Shown: positions 34,110 through 42,956, counted from the first letter of the stretch. The stretch is 64,000 nucleotides of DNA from Oscillospiraceae bacterium (GCA_017462785.1 JAFTQJ010000055.1:121850-185849); one strand, 5' to 3'. Notes: generated from the letters alone by a model not told the origin. Translations and numbers: made by a program.

Positions 34110-36014
34110 TTAACCCTTGGAAATTGCCTTGAACTTACATGTAGGCATACATGCACCGCACTTTACGCACTTGTCGGTATCAATTGCCAGAGAAGGCAGC
34201 TTGTGACCGGGAGCAACGTAATCTGTCTTGGAAATTGCAGATGCAGGGCACTGTCTTGCACACATACCGCAGCCGATGCACTTTTCAGCATCAATGGAGT
34301 ACTGCAGCAGATCCTTACATACGCCGGCAGGACACTTCTTGTCCACAACGTGTGCAATATACTCCTCACGGAAGTTCTTGAGAGTGGACAGAACCGGATT
34401 CGGAGCTGTCTGACCCAGACCGCAGAGGGAGTTAGCCTTGATGTAGTAGCAGAGTTCTTCGAGCTTGTCGATGTCCTCAAGAGTAGCCTGACCCTTGGTG
34501 ATCTTATCGAGCATCTCGTACATACGCTTTGTACCGATACGGCAGGGTGTGCACTTACCGCAAGACTCGTCAACAGTGAATTCGAGGAAGAACTTAGCGA
34601 TGTCAACCATGCAGTTGTCCTCGTCCATTACGATCAGACCGCCGGAGCCCATCATGGAGCCGATTGCGATCAGGTTATCGTAGTCGATCGGAATGTCGAT
34701 GTTGTCAGCAGCGATGCAGCCGCCGGAAGGACCACCGGTCTGTGCAGCCTTGAACTTCTTGCCGTTCGGGATGCCGCCGCCGATCTCCTCAACAACGGTA
34801 CGCAGAGTTGTACCCATCGGTACCTCTACCAGACCTGTGTTGTTGATCTTACCGCCCAGAGCGAATACCTTAGTACCCTTGGACTTCTCAGTACCCATGC
34901 CTGCGAACCACTCAGCACCGTTCAGGATGATCTGCGGGATATTTGCATAGGTCTCAACGTTATTCAGAATTGTGGGCTTGCCAAACAGACCCTTTTCAGC
35001 CGGAAACGGAGGTCTCGGACGAGGCTCACCACGATTGCCCTCGATGGAGGTCATCAGTGCAGTTTCCTCACCGCAAACGAACGCACCTGCACCCAGACGC
35101 AGGTCAATGTCAAAGTCAAAGCCTGTGCCGAAGATGTTCTTGCCCAGAACGCCGTACTCTCTTGCCTGTGCAATTGCAATACGCAGACGGTCTACAGCGA
35201 TCGGATACTCAGCACGAACGTAGATGTAACCCTGTGTTGCACCGATTGCATAACCAGCGATTGCCATAGCTTCGAGTACAACGTGCGGATCGCCCTCGAG
35301 TACGGAACGGTCCATGAATGCACCTGGGTCGCCCTCGTCGGCGTTGCAGCATACATACTTCTGGTCAGCATCCGGAACGATGTTGCGAGCCAGCTTCCAC
35401 TTCATACCTGTCGGGAAGCCGCCGCCGCCTCTGCCACGCAGACCGGAATCCAGAATTGTCTGGATCACATCCTCAGGAGTCATTTCCTTCAGAACCTTAG
35501 CCAGTGCCTGATAGCCATCCTTACCGATGTACTCATCAATGCACTCAGGATTGATCGCACCGCAGTTTCTCAGTGCAACACGATGCTGCTTGCTGTAGAA
35601 TGCAGTGTCGTTCAGGGACTTGATGCCGTCCTCAGTTACAGTTTCCTGATACAGCAGACGAGCTACCGGCTGACCGCCCTCTACCAGATGAGTAGAAACG
35701 ATCTCAGCGATATCCTCCGACTTTACCATGGAATAGAACGCACCCTCGGGGTATACGATCATGATCGGACCGAGTGCACACAGACCGAAGCAGCCGGTCT
35801 TTACGATCTGAACATCTGTCAGATTATTCTTTGCAAGCTCTTCTGCCAGTGCCTTCTCAATCGCAGCACTGCCGGAAGAAGTACAGCCAGTACCGCCGCA
35901 GATCAGAACATGCTTGCGATACTTTGTGCCGTTTGCCTCTGTGGACTCGTCACGAGTCAGAAGCTCAGCGGCCATTTCATCACGAATCACTTTGATTTCG
36001 TCGAGCGATTTCAT
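34110..36014 (-). CDS. hydB: bifurcating hydrogenase subunit HydB (NuoF-like flavoprotein)
   Basis: A 634-residue subunit that oxidises NADH at FMN, the likely site of bifurcation. An N-terminal thioredoxin-like [2Fe-2S] domain has CGGTGC and CFGLC. The NuoF core follows, with the FMN/NADH loop GRGGGGFPTGMKW, the SLBB region and the cluster motif ESCGKCTPCRIG. The C-terminus has two [4Fe-4S] ferredoxin motifs (CIGCGMCARQC and CVKCGACMPTC). Length is normal for HydB. AAGGAGG precedes the start; hydC is 42 bases upstream. Confidence 0.96.
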   Translation of the reverse strand: MKSLDEIKVIRDEMAAELLTRDESTEANGTKYRKHVLICGGTGCTSSGSAAIEKALAEELAKNNLTDVQIVKTGCFGLCALGPIMIVYPEGAFYSMVKSEDIAEIVSTHLVEGGQPVARLLYQETVTEDGIKSLNDTAFYSKQHRVALRNCGAINPECIDEYIGKDGYQALAKVLKEMTPEDVIQTILDSGLRGRGGGGFPTGMKWKLARNIVPDADQKYVCCNADEGDPGAFMDRSVLEGDPHVVLEAMAIAGYAIGATQGYIYVRAEYPIAVDRLRIAIAQAREYGVLGKNIFGTGFDFDIDLRLGAGAFVCGEETALMTSIEGNRGEPRPRPPFPAEKGLFGKPTILNNVETYANIPQIILNGAEWFAGMGTEKSKGTKVFALGGKINNTGLVEVPMGTTLRTVVEEIGGGIPNGKKFKAAQTGGPSGGCIAADNIDIPIDYDNLIAIGSMMGSGGLIVMDEDNCMVDIAKFFLEFTVDESCGKCTPCRIGTKRMYEMLDKITKGQATLEDIDKLEELCYYIKANSLCGLGQTAPNPVLSTLKNFREEYIAHVVDKKCPAGVCKDLLQYSIDAEKCIGCGMCARQCPASAISKTDYVAPGHKLPSLAIDTDKCVKCGACMPTCKFKAISKG

Positions 36015-36056
36015 GTATATGTTCCTCCTTGTTATGTAATCTTAGGGGTGAGAAAA

Positions 36057-36554
36057 TTACTCGTACTTTGCCAGAATATCAGCGAGATCGTCAACGCCCA
36101 GACGGCCGTATACATCCTCGTTGATCGTCAGGACAGGAGCCAGACCGCATGCACCGATGCAGCGGCATGCTTCGAGAGAGAACTTGCCGTCCTCTGTGCA
36201 CTCACCGCCGTCAATGCCCAGAATTTCCTTCAGCTTCTCATACAGATCGCCGGAACCCTTTACATAGCAAGCAGTACCAAGACAGACAGAGATGTTGTAC
36301 TTTCCCTTCGGGAACAGTGAGAACTGTGCATAGAATGTCACAACGCCGTAGATCTTCTCCATCGGAATATCCATCTCGTCGGAAATGATCTTCTGCACCT
36401 CGATCGGCAGATAGCCATAGATATCCTGTGCCTTCTGCAGCACAGGCATCAGTGCACCCTGTTCGTCCTTGTGCTCAGCAATCACTGCACGGAGCTGTGC
36501 TTCCTGCTCGGGTGTGCCCCGGAACGGAACAGTTTTCTTAGTTTTTGCACCCAT
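36057..36554 (-). CDS. hydC: bifurcating hydrogenase subunit HydC (NuoE-like)
   Basis: A 165-residue thioredoxin-like [2Fe-2S] subunit passing electrons in the HydABC complex. The ligands are in CLGTACYVKGS and CRCIGACGLAP (C-x4-C and C-x3-C). The N-terminal part is the helical NuoE domain (LMPVLQKAQDIYGYLP). The start at 36554 follows TGGGAGGTTACACA; a longer frame from 36632 has none. First gene of hydCBA. A TATAAT box on the minus strand at 36645-36650 may be the -10 element. Confidence 0.95.
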   Translation of the reverse strand: MGAKTKKTVPFRGTPEQEAQLRAVIAEHKDEQGALMPVLQKAQDIYGYLPIEVQKIISDEMDIPMEKIYGVVTFYAQFSLFPKGKYNISVCLGTACYVKGSGDLYEKLKEILGIDGGECTEDGKFSLEACRCIGACGLAPVLTINEDVYGRLGVDDLADILAKYE

Positions 36555-36654
36555 TGTGTAACCTCCCAGAATAAATTGTATGCACATTCTTTCCGCTGTC
36601 TGCTTTTGTCGGCAGATGCAGGAAAATGTCATACTTACTCTAATATTATAACAT

Positions 36655-37008
36655 ATCCCTCAAAAAAAATCCATCCGCAATGTTAACCAACGGAAACTGT
36701 TGAAATTGTACATCTTGCACAATGCGATAAAATTATATAGATAAAATTATACGAATACAATTTGTTATATTCAAGACGGAGAAAGTTTGATTGTGCTAAT
36801 TTTTCTGCTCCACCTTTTAATTTTATGTACAAATAGTATATTTTCGGACTTTAATTTGATATGATTCAAGCGATTTCGGGATGTTGAAAACTACATTCTT
36901 TGCTGCTTTATTTTGTGAAACTTCATGATTTTAGCGAAGAAAAAAACGATCCGACAAGGATTTCATGATGTGCTGCGGTAACAATTTGTACAATTTTCAA
37001 AAAAATGC
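36655..37008. other. long AT-rich intergenic region
   Basis: About 350 bases between the divergent hydC and 37096 genes with no coding potential on either strand. It is strongly AT-rich, with scattered short inverted words but no clear hairpin terminator, riboswitch or repeat. Upstream control regions for both flanking genes must lie here. Confidence 0.6.
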
Positions 37009-37037
37009 TGGACAAATGTGCTTTTATATGCTATAAT
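37009..37037 (+). promoter_or_regulatory. sigma-A promoter of the KPAEE protein gene
   Basis: TGGACA, 17-base spacer, TATAAT, 58 bases before the start. Confidence 0.82.
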
Positions 37038-37095
37038 ATAACATAAAGGAGCCGGATTCTATATGCCGGCAATCTATCCACTATGAGGTGATACT

Positions 37096-37617
37096 ATGGG
37101 TCTGAGCAGTCTGTTTCAGAAGAAAACCAATTATTTTGACAAGAAGATGACTCCGCAGTGCGGCTACTGCCAGTTCGGCAAGCGTACAAAGGACGGCAAC
37201 CGTGTGCTGTGTTCCAAGAGCGTCAGCCTGAAAGAGGAATCTGATTCCTGCGGTAAATTCGTTTACTCCCCTCTCAAGCGTGTACCCGTTAAGCAGCTGA
37301 AGAACGAAGGCTTCACAGCGGACGAGGAGATCTACGCAGAAGTAAAGGACGACGAGCCGGAGGAGAAGCCCGCAGAGGCAGCGAAGCCTGCGGAAGAGGC
37401 AAAGCCGGCAGAGGAGGTCAAGCCTGCGGAAGAAGTAAAGCCGGCTGAAGAGGCAAAGCCTGCCGAGGAAGAAAAGCCTGCTGAGGAAGCGGCACCGGCA
37501 GAAGAGCCTGCGGAAGAGAAGCCTGCTGAGATCGATCCGCTTGATGCGGCGATCGAAAGTGCACTGGCGGATGCGGCTGCATTTGTCAAGCCAGATACAT
37601 CAGATTCTGCTGAATAA
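37096..37617 (+). CDS. Cys-rich N-terminal domain plus KPAEE-repeat protein
   Basis: A 173-residue protein of unknown function. The first ~70 residues form a compact basic domain with cysteines in CGYCQFG, VLCSK and DSCGKF, resembling a zinc ribbon. Residues 90-145 are an almost perfect tandem array of KPAEE/KPAEEA units, giving a long acidic, extended segment, followed by an acidic helical end. No signal peptide or membrane helix. The start follows GAGGTGATACT. The array could be a spacer or a surface for basic partners; function unknown. Confidence 0.8.
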   Translation: MGLSSLFQKKTNYFDKKMTPQCGYCQFGKRTKDGNRVLCSKSVSLKEESDSCGKFVYSPLKRVPVKQLKNEGFTADEEIYAEVKDDEPEEKPAEAAKPAEEAKPAEEVKPAEEVKPAEEAKPAEEEKPAEEAAPAEEPAEEKPAEIDPLDAAIESALADAAAFVKPDTSDSAE

Positions 37618-37628
37618 TCATGCATCGC

Positions 37629-37656
37629 TGCACAGCCTTCTGCGGAGGGCTGTGCA
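37629..37656 (+). terminator. terminator after the KPAEE gene
   Basis: A 9-base stem (TGCACAGCC and complement) followed by ATAGCTGTTTTT. Confidence 0.65.
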
Positions 37657-37678
37657 ATAGCTGTTTTTGGAGGGACTT

Positions 37679-38158
37679 ATGAAACGAACAGATTATCTGA
37701 GCTGGGATGAATATTTTATGGGGATCGCACTGCTTTCCGCACAGCGGAGCAAGGACTGCAACACGCAGGTCGGTGCATGCATTGTGAATCCGGAGCACAA
37801 AATTGTGTCCATGGGTTATAACGGTATGCCCATCGGCTGCGAGGATGATCTGATGCCGTGGGAACGTGAGGGGGATTTTCTGGACACCAAATATCCGTTC
37901 GTCTGCCATGCGGAGCTGAATGCGATCCTCAACTGTGCAGCGGTCAGTCTGAAAGACTGTACGATTTATGTCACGCTCTTTCCCTGCAATGAATGTGCCA
38001 AGGCGATCATTCAGTGCGGGATCCGGCGTGTGGTGTACCTTGACAACAAATATGCCGGCACCGATGCGATCAAGGCATCGGAGTATATGTTCCGGCTGTC
38101 AGGCGTGACATTTGAAGAATACAAGCCCACAGGACGAGAGATTTCCTTCGGGCTGTAA
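37679..38158 (+). CDS. deoxycytidylate (dCMP) deaminase
   Basis: A 159-residue zinc enzyme turning dCMP into dUMP for thymidylate synthesis (ComEB type). Zinc ligands are in CHAELNAI (His, with catalytic Glu) and [10 protein letters not shown] (two Cys). The substrate loop [12 protein letters not shown] is typical of dCMP deaminases. The start at 37679 follows TGGAGGGACTT. It precedes trmB by 16 bases. Confidence 0.94.
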   Translation: MKRTDYLSWDEYFMGIALLSAQRSKDCNTQVGACIVNPEHKIVSMGYNGMPIGCEDDLMPWEREGDFLDTKYPFVCHAELNAILNCAAVSLKDCTIYVTLFPCNECAKAIIQCGIRRVVYLDNKYAGTDAIKASEYMFRLSGVTFEEYKPTGREISFGL

Positions 38159-38174
38159 CATACAGGAGGATACT

Positions 38175-38843
38175 ATGAGAATTCGGTGCAAACCATGGGC
38201 AAGACCGGAGCTGGAGGCATGCCCGTTCTTCATTCAGGAACCGGCTGCGAGCCGTGGAAGCTGGGACAAGGTGTTCGGCAACGGAAAGCCGATCTATCTG
38301 GAGCTTGGCTGTGGAAAGGGCGGATTTGCGTCACAGGCAGTGCTGCATTGGACGGATGTCAATTTCATTGCAGTGGATATTAAAAATGAGATGCTGGTAC
38401 TGGCAAAACGGAAGATCGAACAGGCACTCGCCGGTGCAGGGATGACGCATGAACAGGTACGGGTGATGATCTTCAATATCTCCAATATCTGCAATGCGTT
38501 CAGTGAAGAGGACAGGATCGACAGGATCTTCATTAATTTCTGCAATCCGTGGCCGAAGAGCAAGCACAAGAAAAGAAGGCTGACACATACAAGACAGCTT
38601 TTGCAATACAAGGCATTCCTGAAGGGCGAGCTTTGGTTCAAGACGGACGATGATGAGCTTTTCGAGGAATCTCTCGAATATTTTGAAGATGCCGGCTTTG
38701 AGGTGAAATACCTGACGAGGGATCTGCATGCTTCCGGATTTGCGGAAAATCTGGTGACGGAGCATGAGCAGATGTTCACAGAAGAGGGAAAAAATATCAA
38801 GTTCCTGATCGCTGTGCCGAAGCCGCAATCTACGGAAGGATGA
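38175..38843 (+). CDS. trmB: tRNA (guanine-N7-)-methyltransferase
   Basis: A 222-residue SAM-dependent enzyme methylating G46 of tRNA. Motifs: IYLELGCGKGGFA (SAM site), FIAVDIKNEML, and the TrmB-specific INFCNPWPKSKHKKRRLT. Length is usual for the family. ACAGGAGG precedes the start. The next gene begins 4 bases after its stop, and its ribosome site overlaps the end of trmB. Confidence 0.95.
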   Translation: MRIRCKPWARPELEACPFFIQEPAASRGSWDKVFGNGKPIYLELGCGKGGFASQAVLHWTDVNFIAVDIKNEMLVLAKRKIEQALAGAGMTHEQVRVMIFNISNICNAFSEEDRIDRIFINFCNPWPKSKHKKRRLTHTRQLLQYKAFLKGELWFKTDDDELFEESLEYFEDAGFEVKYLTRDLHASGFAENLVTEHEQMFTEEGKNIKFLIAVPKPQSTEG

Positions 38844-38847
38844 GAAA

Positions 38848-41505
38848 ATGGAGAACAGTACAAATCCGCTGGCGATCAAACCCAGTGAAATTATTGTGGA
38901 CGGAAGTACCATCAACGAAAATCCGGCGGCTGCATTCCGTGGACTCGGCTGTGTGACCGGAAACGGTTCTTCACGCCTGCTGATGGACTACAAAAAGAAT
39001 TTTCCGGAGGTCTATGAAGAGATCCTCCGTCAGCTCTTTGCACCGAATTACGGTGCAGGACTGACGCATATCAAGGTGGAATTCGGTGCGGACATCAATT
39101 CCTCTTCCGGTACGGAGCCGTGCGTTAAGAGAACGGCGGAGGAAGTGCCGGACGTGACGAGGGGTGCCGGTTTCATGCTGGCGGCAGATGCAAAGCGGAT
39201 CAATCCGCAGGTCACCGCTGATCTGCTGCGATGGGGTGAGCCGCATTGGGTCACGGAGGCTTTCAGAGAGAGCAAGGAAGCAGGCTTTGCGGCAAGATAC
39301 CGCTGGTTCTATGAAACTCTTGCAGCGGCTTATATTACCTATGGTCTGACCTTTGATTACATCAGTCCGGATGCCAATGAAACCGATCATGCGGATACGG
39401 AATGGCTGGTTTATTTTGCCAAGGCTCTGCGTGAGCAGGAAAACCCGCCCTATGATTTTTCCAATATCAAGATCGTTGCCTCCGATGAAGTGGGGACACG
39501 GACGATCGCACAGGAAATGCTGGGCAACGAACAGCTCCGCAATGCGGTGGATGTCATTGGTCTGCATTATACCACCTTCGGGGACGACAACACCCAGCTC
39601 CTGCATGATGTATACGGCAAGGAGATCTGGTACAGCGAGGGCATTGCACCATGCAGTGTGCCGGAGCTGACCTGCCGTGTGGACGGCTGCGGCATGACGG
39701 GAGCAAACGGTCCCATTGACACTGCGAACCGCATCATCAACAGCTATGTGAACGGCAGAATGGTAATGTACGAGTTCCAGCCGGCGATTGCTGCGTACTA
39801 TGATGGTGCATGTTACAGCCCCAAGCAGCTCATGACTGCCAAGTCCCCGTGGTCGGGACATTACAGCCGTGATATTGGCTTCTGGATCGCCTCCCATTTC
39901 ACACGCTTTGTCAAGACGGGCTGGCAGTTTGTGGACAGTGCGTGCTTTGGTGACGGTGACGAGAATCATGCGATCTGGAATACAACACATAATTTTGTGA
40001 CGCTTGTTTCTCCCGACCGGACACAGATGACGATGCACATTTCCAACGACAGCGATGTGCCCCGTTCGTATCTGGTCATTGTCAATCACCTTCCCTATCT
40101 GCCAAGACATGTGCATCTGGTGGAAACTGCCGGAAATCACAATCCTCTTGAAATCGACAAAAACTGGTTCAGGGTCATTGACCATGTACATGTGACCTCC
40201 GTCAAGGGGGACATGGCGTTCCCTGTTGTGGTCAAGCCGCATTCGCTGCTGACAGTCACGACAATGGATGTCAGCGAGCTGCGTGGACGAACCATCGCTT
40301 ATCCGGATATTCCGCAGGACAAGCGGCTGGAGCTGCCGTATAAGGAAGATTTCAGCTGCGAGGACAGCTTCCTCACTGAGCGTGGCGGTGCTCCCCTTTA
40401 TACGACCGATCAGGGCGGTGCATTCGAGATCGTGAAAACGGATGACGGCAATGTGCTCCAGCAGATGATCACACTGGACGCTCTGCCTACCAACTGGCGT
40501 TTCCGTGGCACACCCGATCCCCTCACCTGCTTTGGTGATGACAAGTGGTCGAACTATCAGGGAAAAACACGTTTCCGCTTTGCGGAGAGCAGCGGTGATA
40601 ATTATGCAGCTCTCGGCATCCGGTACAATTCCTCTGTTACCTGTCCGGAAAGCTCGGCTTGCGGTCTGATGCTGCGGCTGTATGCGGACGGAAGATGGGA
40701 ATTCTATTACATGGACGATGTGATCGACCTCGGAAAGATCGACCATTTCAAATCCGAGGGAATCCACGAATTGCAGATCATGGCGATCGGTACGCTGATC
40801 ATGGCATTTGCGGACGGCTTTTCCGTTGCCGAGATCAACACGGAAAAGCTCCCGATGGTGCGTTCCGGCAGAATGTGCCTGCAAAGTGCATACTACCGCA
40901 ACCAGTTCCTTGAGATCAGTGCGGATCCCGTGCCGATGATGATCCCCAGCTTCTGCTGGCGGCTCGACTGCCTTGCTCCGCAGATCCGCTACCTTGAAAA
41001 GGCGAAGAACGGCTGGATGCTCAACGGCATGGCGGACTACAAGTTCTATAACCGCACCTGTGCGATCGGAGATGCAGGCTCGGAAATGGAGATCCGTTTC
41101 CATGGCTCCGGCATCTTCCTGCTTGGCAAGGCGAAGCATGCGGTCATTGACCTGTATCTGGACGGCAGACTCTATGCAGAAAAGGTCAAAGTCCAGAACA
41201 CGCATTTCCGTGAGTGCTTCTACACACTCGAAACTCTCAGCGAGGGCTGGCATACGGTCAAACTGGTGGTTGCTGAGGGTTCACTGGAATTCGATGCAGC
41301 GGAGATTCCGACCAGCAATCCGAATCCGGTATATGCACCTCCGCTGCCCGCAAAGCCGAGAACGGAGATCACAGAGATCCGTCCGGCGAACTCCCCCTCC
41401 AGACTTGCAAAGGCTGCCATTCCACTGGCAGGTGCTGCGGCGACCGGTCTTGCGGTTGCATTCACGGTCGGGGCGATCATCAACAAGAAGAAAAAGAACA
41501 AATAA
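38848..41505 (+). CDS. GH59-like glycosidase with C-terminal membrane anchor
   Basis: An 885-residue protein resembling galactosylceramidase (GH59). N-terminal family-like segments are FRGLGCVTGNGSSRLLMDY and HIKVEFGADINSSSGTEP; a likely acid/base region is SPDANETDHADTEW and a likely nucleophile region EIWYSEGIAP. Beta-rich and laminin-G-like domains follow (about 500-800). The last 30 residues are a hydrophobic helix and the basic tail NKKKKNK. There is no signal peptide, so topology is odd: either a tail-anchored cytoplasmic enzyme or non-classical export. The start follows GGAAGGATG. It follows trmB by 4 bases. Substrate is unknown. Confidence 0.8.
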   Translation: MENSTNPLAIKPSEIIVDGSTINENPAAAFRGLGCVTGNGSSRLLMDYKKNFPEVYEEILRQLFAPNYGAGLTHIKVEFGADINSSSGTEPCVKRTAEEVPDVTRGAGFMLAADAKRINPQVTADLLRWGEPHWVTEAFRESKEAGFAARYRWFYETLAAAYITYGLTFDYISPDANETDHADTEWLVYFAKALREQENPPYDFSNIKIVASDEVGTRTIAQEMLGNEQLRNAVDVIGLHYTTFGDDNTQLLHDVYGKEIWYSEGIAPCSVPELTCRVDGCGMTGANGPIDTANRIINSYVNGRMVMYEFQPAIAAYYDGACYSPKQLMTAKSPWSGHYSRDIGFWIASHFTRFVKTGWQFVDSACFGDGDENHAIWNTTHNFVTLVSPDRTQMTMHISNDSDVPRSYLVIVNHLPYLPRHVHLVETAGNHNPLEIDKNWFRVIDHVHVTSVKGDMAFPVVVKPHSLLTVTTMDVSELRGRTIAYPDIPQDKRLELPYKEDFSCEDSFLTERGGAPLYTTDQGGAFEIVKTDDGNVLQQMITLDALPTNWRFRGTPDPLTCFGDDKWSNYQGKTRFRFAESSGDNYAALGIRYNSSVTCPESSACGLMLRLYADGRWEFYYMDDVIDLGKIDHFKSEGIHELQIMAIGTLIMAFADGFSVAEINTEKLPMVRSGRMCLQSAYYRNQFLEISADPVPMMIPSFCWRLDCLAPQIRYLEKAKNGWMLNGMADYKFYNRTCAIGDAGSEMEIRFHGSGIFLLGKAKHAVIDLYLDGRLYAEKVKVQNTHFRECFYTLETLSEGWHTVKLVVAEGSLEFDAAEIPTSNPNPVYAPPLPAKPRTEITEIRPANSPSRLAKAAIPLAGAAATGLAVAFTVGAIINKKKKNK

Positions 41506-41508
41506 CAA

Positions 41509-41539
41509 AAAGCACTCTCAGCGTTTGCCGAGAGTGCTT
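41509..41539 (+). terminator. terminator after the GH59-like gene (first of two identical hairpins)
   Basis: A hairpin with stem AAGCACTCTC and complement. The same 31 bases recur exactly at 41702-41732 on the other side of the repeat element. Confidence 0.8.
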
Positions 41540-41540
41540 C

Positions 41541-41701
41541 AGTCTGTCGAAAAGCCTTGTTAGGTTCAAAGGAAGAAGTAATTTGGCGGGTGGAGGGTAC
41601 GCAGTACCCTCCAAACATAGCCCCTCCCCTCGGGGAGGGATTGGGGGTGGGGGCAGTTACAGGATGCCCAACCCTAAGAAAAAGGACTTTTTTGACAAGC
41701 T
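41541..41701. repeat. MITE-like repeat, family A, copy 2
   Basis: A 161-base element starting AGTCTGTCGAAAAGCC and ending with the complement of AGCTTGTCAAAAAAGTCC, giving imperfect inverted ends. It contains two internal hairpins (GGAGGGTACGCAGTACCCTCC-type around 41592-41612 and CCCCTCCCC/GGGGAGGG around 41622-41640). It is related in reverse orientation to 11195-11309 and is longer by these hairpins. Confidence 0.72.
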
Positions 41702-41732
41702 AAAGCACTCTCAGCGTTTGCCGAGAGTGCTT
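41702..41732. terminator. second identical hairpin
   Basis: Exact 31-base copy of 41509-41539. It lies downstream of the 40-residue gene on the minus strand and could terminate it. Confidence 0.65.
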
Positions 41733-41749
41733 TTCGCATCCATACGGAA

Positions 41750-41872
41750 TCAGTTATTGCAGTTGTTCTCGCTCTTGTTCTGAGAATTCTGATTGTTCTT
41801 GTTCTCGGAATTCTGCTGGTTCTTGTTCTGAGAATTCTGCTGATTCTTGTTCTGGCTGTTCTGCTTGCTCAT
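41750..41872 (-). CDS. 40-residue Asn/Gln-rich peptide
   Basis: A short gene coding for a peptide of almost only Asn, Gln, Ser and Lys. It begins MSKQNSQNKNQQNSQNKNQQ and consists of repeats of about 8 residues (NSQNKNQQ), ending NNCNN with the only cysteine. GGGAG lies 9 bases before the ATG and a hairpin is just upstream. The composition is far from chance in this genome, and the repeated codons keep the frame. It resembles small Asn/Gln-rich proteins seen in Clostridia, whose function is unknown to me; a spore or coat-related role is only a guess. Confidence 0.65.
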   Translation of the reverse strand: MSKQNSQNKNQQNSQNKNQQNSENKNNQNSQNKSENNCNN

Positions 41873-41888
41873 GCTTATCGCTCCCATC

Positions 41889-41922
41889 TCCGCACATTCC
41901 GGTATACCTCAAGGAATGTGCG
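41889..41922 (-). terminator. hairpin between ECF operon 2 and the Asn/Gln-rich gene
   Basis: A stem CCGCACATTCC with its complement and a 12-base loop. Without a T-run it may be an attenuator or an RNA-stabilising element in the leader of the small gene. Confidence 0.5.
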
Positions 41923-42015
41923 GAATTCCACTCCGATATACCGCCGGAACAGTGTTCTGCCCCGTCGATGATAGTATGACCGGATGCAGCGGAGTTATAC
42001 AGATCATTCAAAAAA

Positions 42016-42423
42016 TCAGCTTGTTTTTGTGACGGTCTGCCGGCTCTGCTCCATTGCGTGAGCAGCAAGCATCTGCTGGTATACCTCTGCTTCAGCAGCA
42101 TGAAGCTCCTCATCGGATGTGGTTTCCGTTGTTTCCTCCGCAGCGGTCGTCATGACGGGAACCGTTGTGCTCGGATTCAGAGGGGTGGTGTTGTCACGCA
42201 GCGACCAGATGGAGAAGCCGCAGCCGATACAGAGTGCAAGTGCAGCGGCAATGTAGGCGGCATAATGCCCGATGCGGCGGCGTGGAGCTTCCTCCACGAT
42301 GCAGATCTCCTCGATCTCTTCGTGGCAGTCCTTCTGGTACAGCTCCTGTTTCAGGCGTTCAGCCAGCTCATCGGGAGCATGTACGCTGTCAAATGCATTT
42401 TTAATTTCATCACGCATATTCAT
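42016..42423 (-). CDS. putative anti-sigma factor of ECF system 2
   Basis: A 135-residue single-pass membrane protein. About 52 cytoplasmic residues (MNMRDEIKNAFDSVHAPDELAERLK) precede one membrane helix (about 53-73) and a short Thr/Glu-rich outer part. The N-terminal pattern is common in clostridial anti-sigma proteins encoded after ECF factors. The start overlaps the sigma stop by 4 bases (ATGA). Function is inferred from this context. Confidence 0.75.
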   Translation of the reverse strand: MNMRDEIKNAFDSVHAPDELAERLKQELYQKDCHEEIEEICIVEEAPRRRIGHYAAYIAAALALCIGCGFSIWSLRDNTTPLNPSTTVPVMTTAAEETTETTSDEELHAAEAEVYQQMLAAHAMEQSRQTVTKTS

Positions 42424-42956
42424 TCCTTACTACCTCCCAGTTTTTTCTGAAGCTTTTTTCTGCCCCTTGACAGCTGCTGTGCAACTGCGGATTCGCTTTG
42501 CGATGTAATACGGGCAATTTCACGGATCTGATAATTTTCGTAATAGTGCAGATAAATGGCGATGCGGTATTTCTCCGGCAGCGAAAGCACAGCTTCGAGC
42601 ACAGCGGAATTTCTCCGGTTCTCCGGCTGTGTGATCTGTGACAGATCGGCATCGATCCTTCTTCTGTGCCACGAGCTTCGGAGCAGATTTCTGGATTCGT
42701 TCACAGTCACACGGAGAAACCACGCTTTTTCATGTGTTTCTGATTCAAACTGCGGATGCGTCTTGAAGTATTTGAAAAACACTTCCTGCATGATGTCCTC
42801 CGCATCTGCAAAATTACCGACCGCAGCCAGAGCTGCACGGTACACCATATCCTTGTACCGGTCGATCGCTGCGAAGGTCACGCCACTCACTTTGATATTC
42901 TGCGGCTTTCCGATGTCCACGGTTCTTCCCTCACTTTGTTCCTGCATTGTCAGCAT
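42420..42956 (-). CDS. ECF-type RNA polymerase sigma factor
   Basis: A 178-residue sigma-70 protein of the ECF type. Region 2 includes AAVGNFADAEDIMQEVFFKYF and RVTVNESRNLLRS; region 4 includes LSLPEKYRIAIYLHYYENYQIREIA and the recognition helix around SQSESAVAQQLSRGRKKL. The 15-20 residues before region 2 are extra. AAGGTGGG precedes the start. A hairpin TGCACAAA/TTTGTGCA lies upstream near 43044-43069. Confidence 0.92.
   Translation of the reverse strand: MLTMQEQSEGRTVDIGKPQNIKVSGVTFAAIDRYKDMVYRAALAAVGNFADAEDIMQEVFFKYFKTHPQFESETHEKAWFLRVTVNESRNLLRSSWHRRRIDADLSQITQPENRRNSAVLEAVLSLPEKYRIAIYLHYYENYQIREIARITSQSESAVAQQLSRGRKKLQKKLGGSKE

Noticed and set aside
34203-36320. 705-codon open frame antisense to hydB/hydC
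   Set aside because: Cys/Leu-rich shadow of two well-identified genes with no ribosome site or promoter.
37372-37530. Short tandem repeats that could suggest a CRISPR-like array
   Set aside because: They are in-frame KPAEE codons of a protein gene, without unique spacers.
38971-41253. 760-codon open frame antisense to the GH59-like gene
   Set aside because: Shadow frame; the plus-strand protein has clear family features and a ribosome site.
41754-42113. 119-codon minus frame overlapping the Asn/Gln-rich peptide
   Set aside because: It begins inside the anti-sigma gene, crosses a hairpin and is out of frame with the peptide that has a ribosome site.
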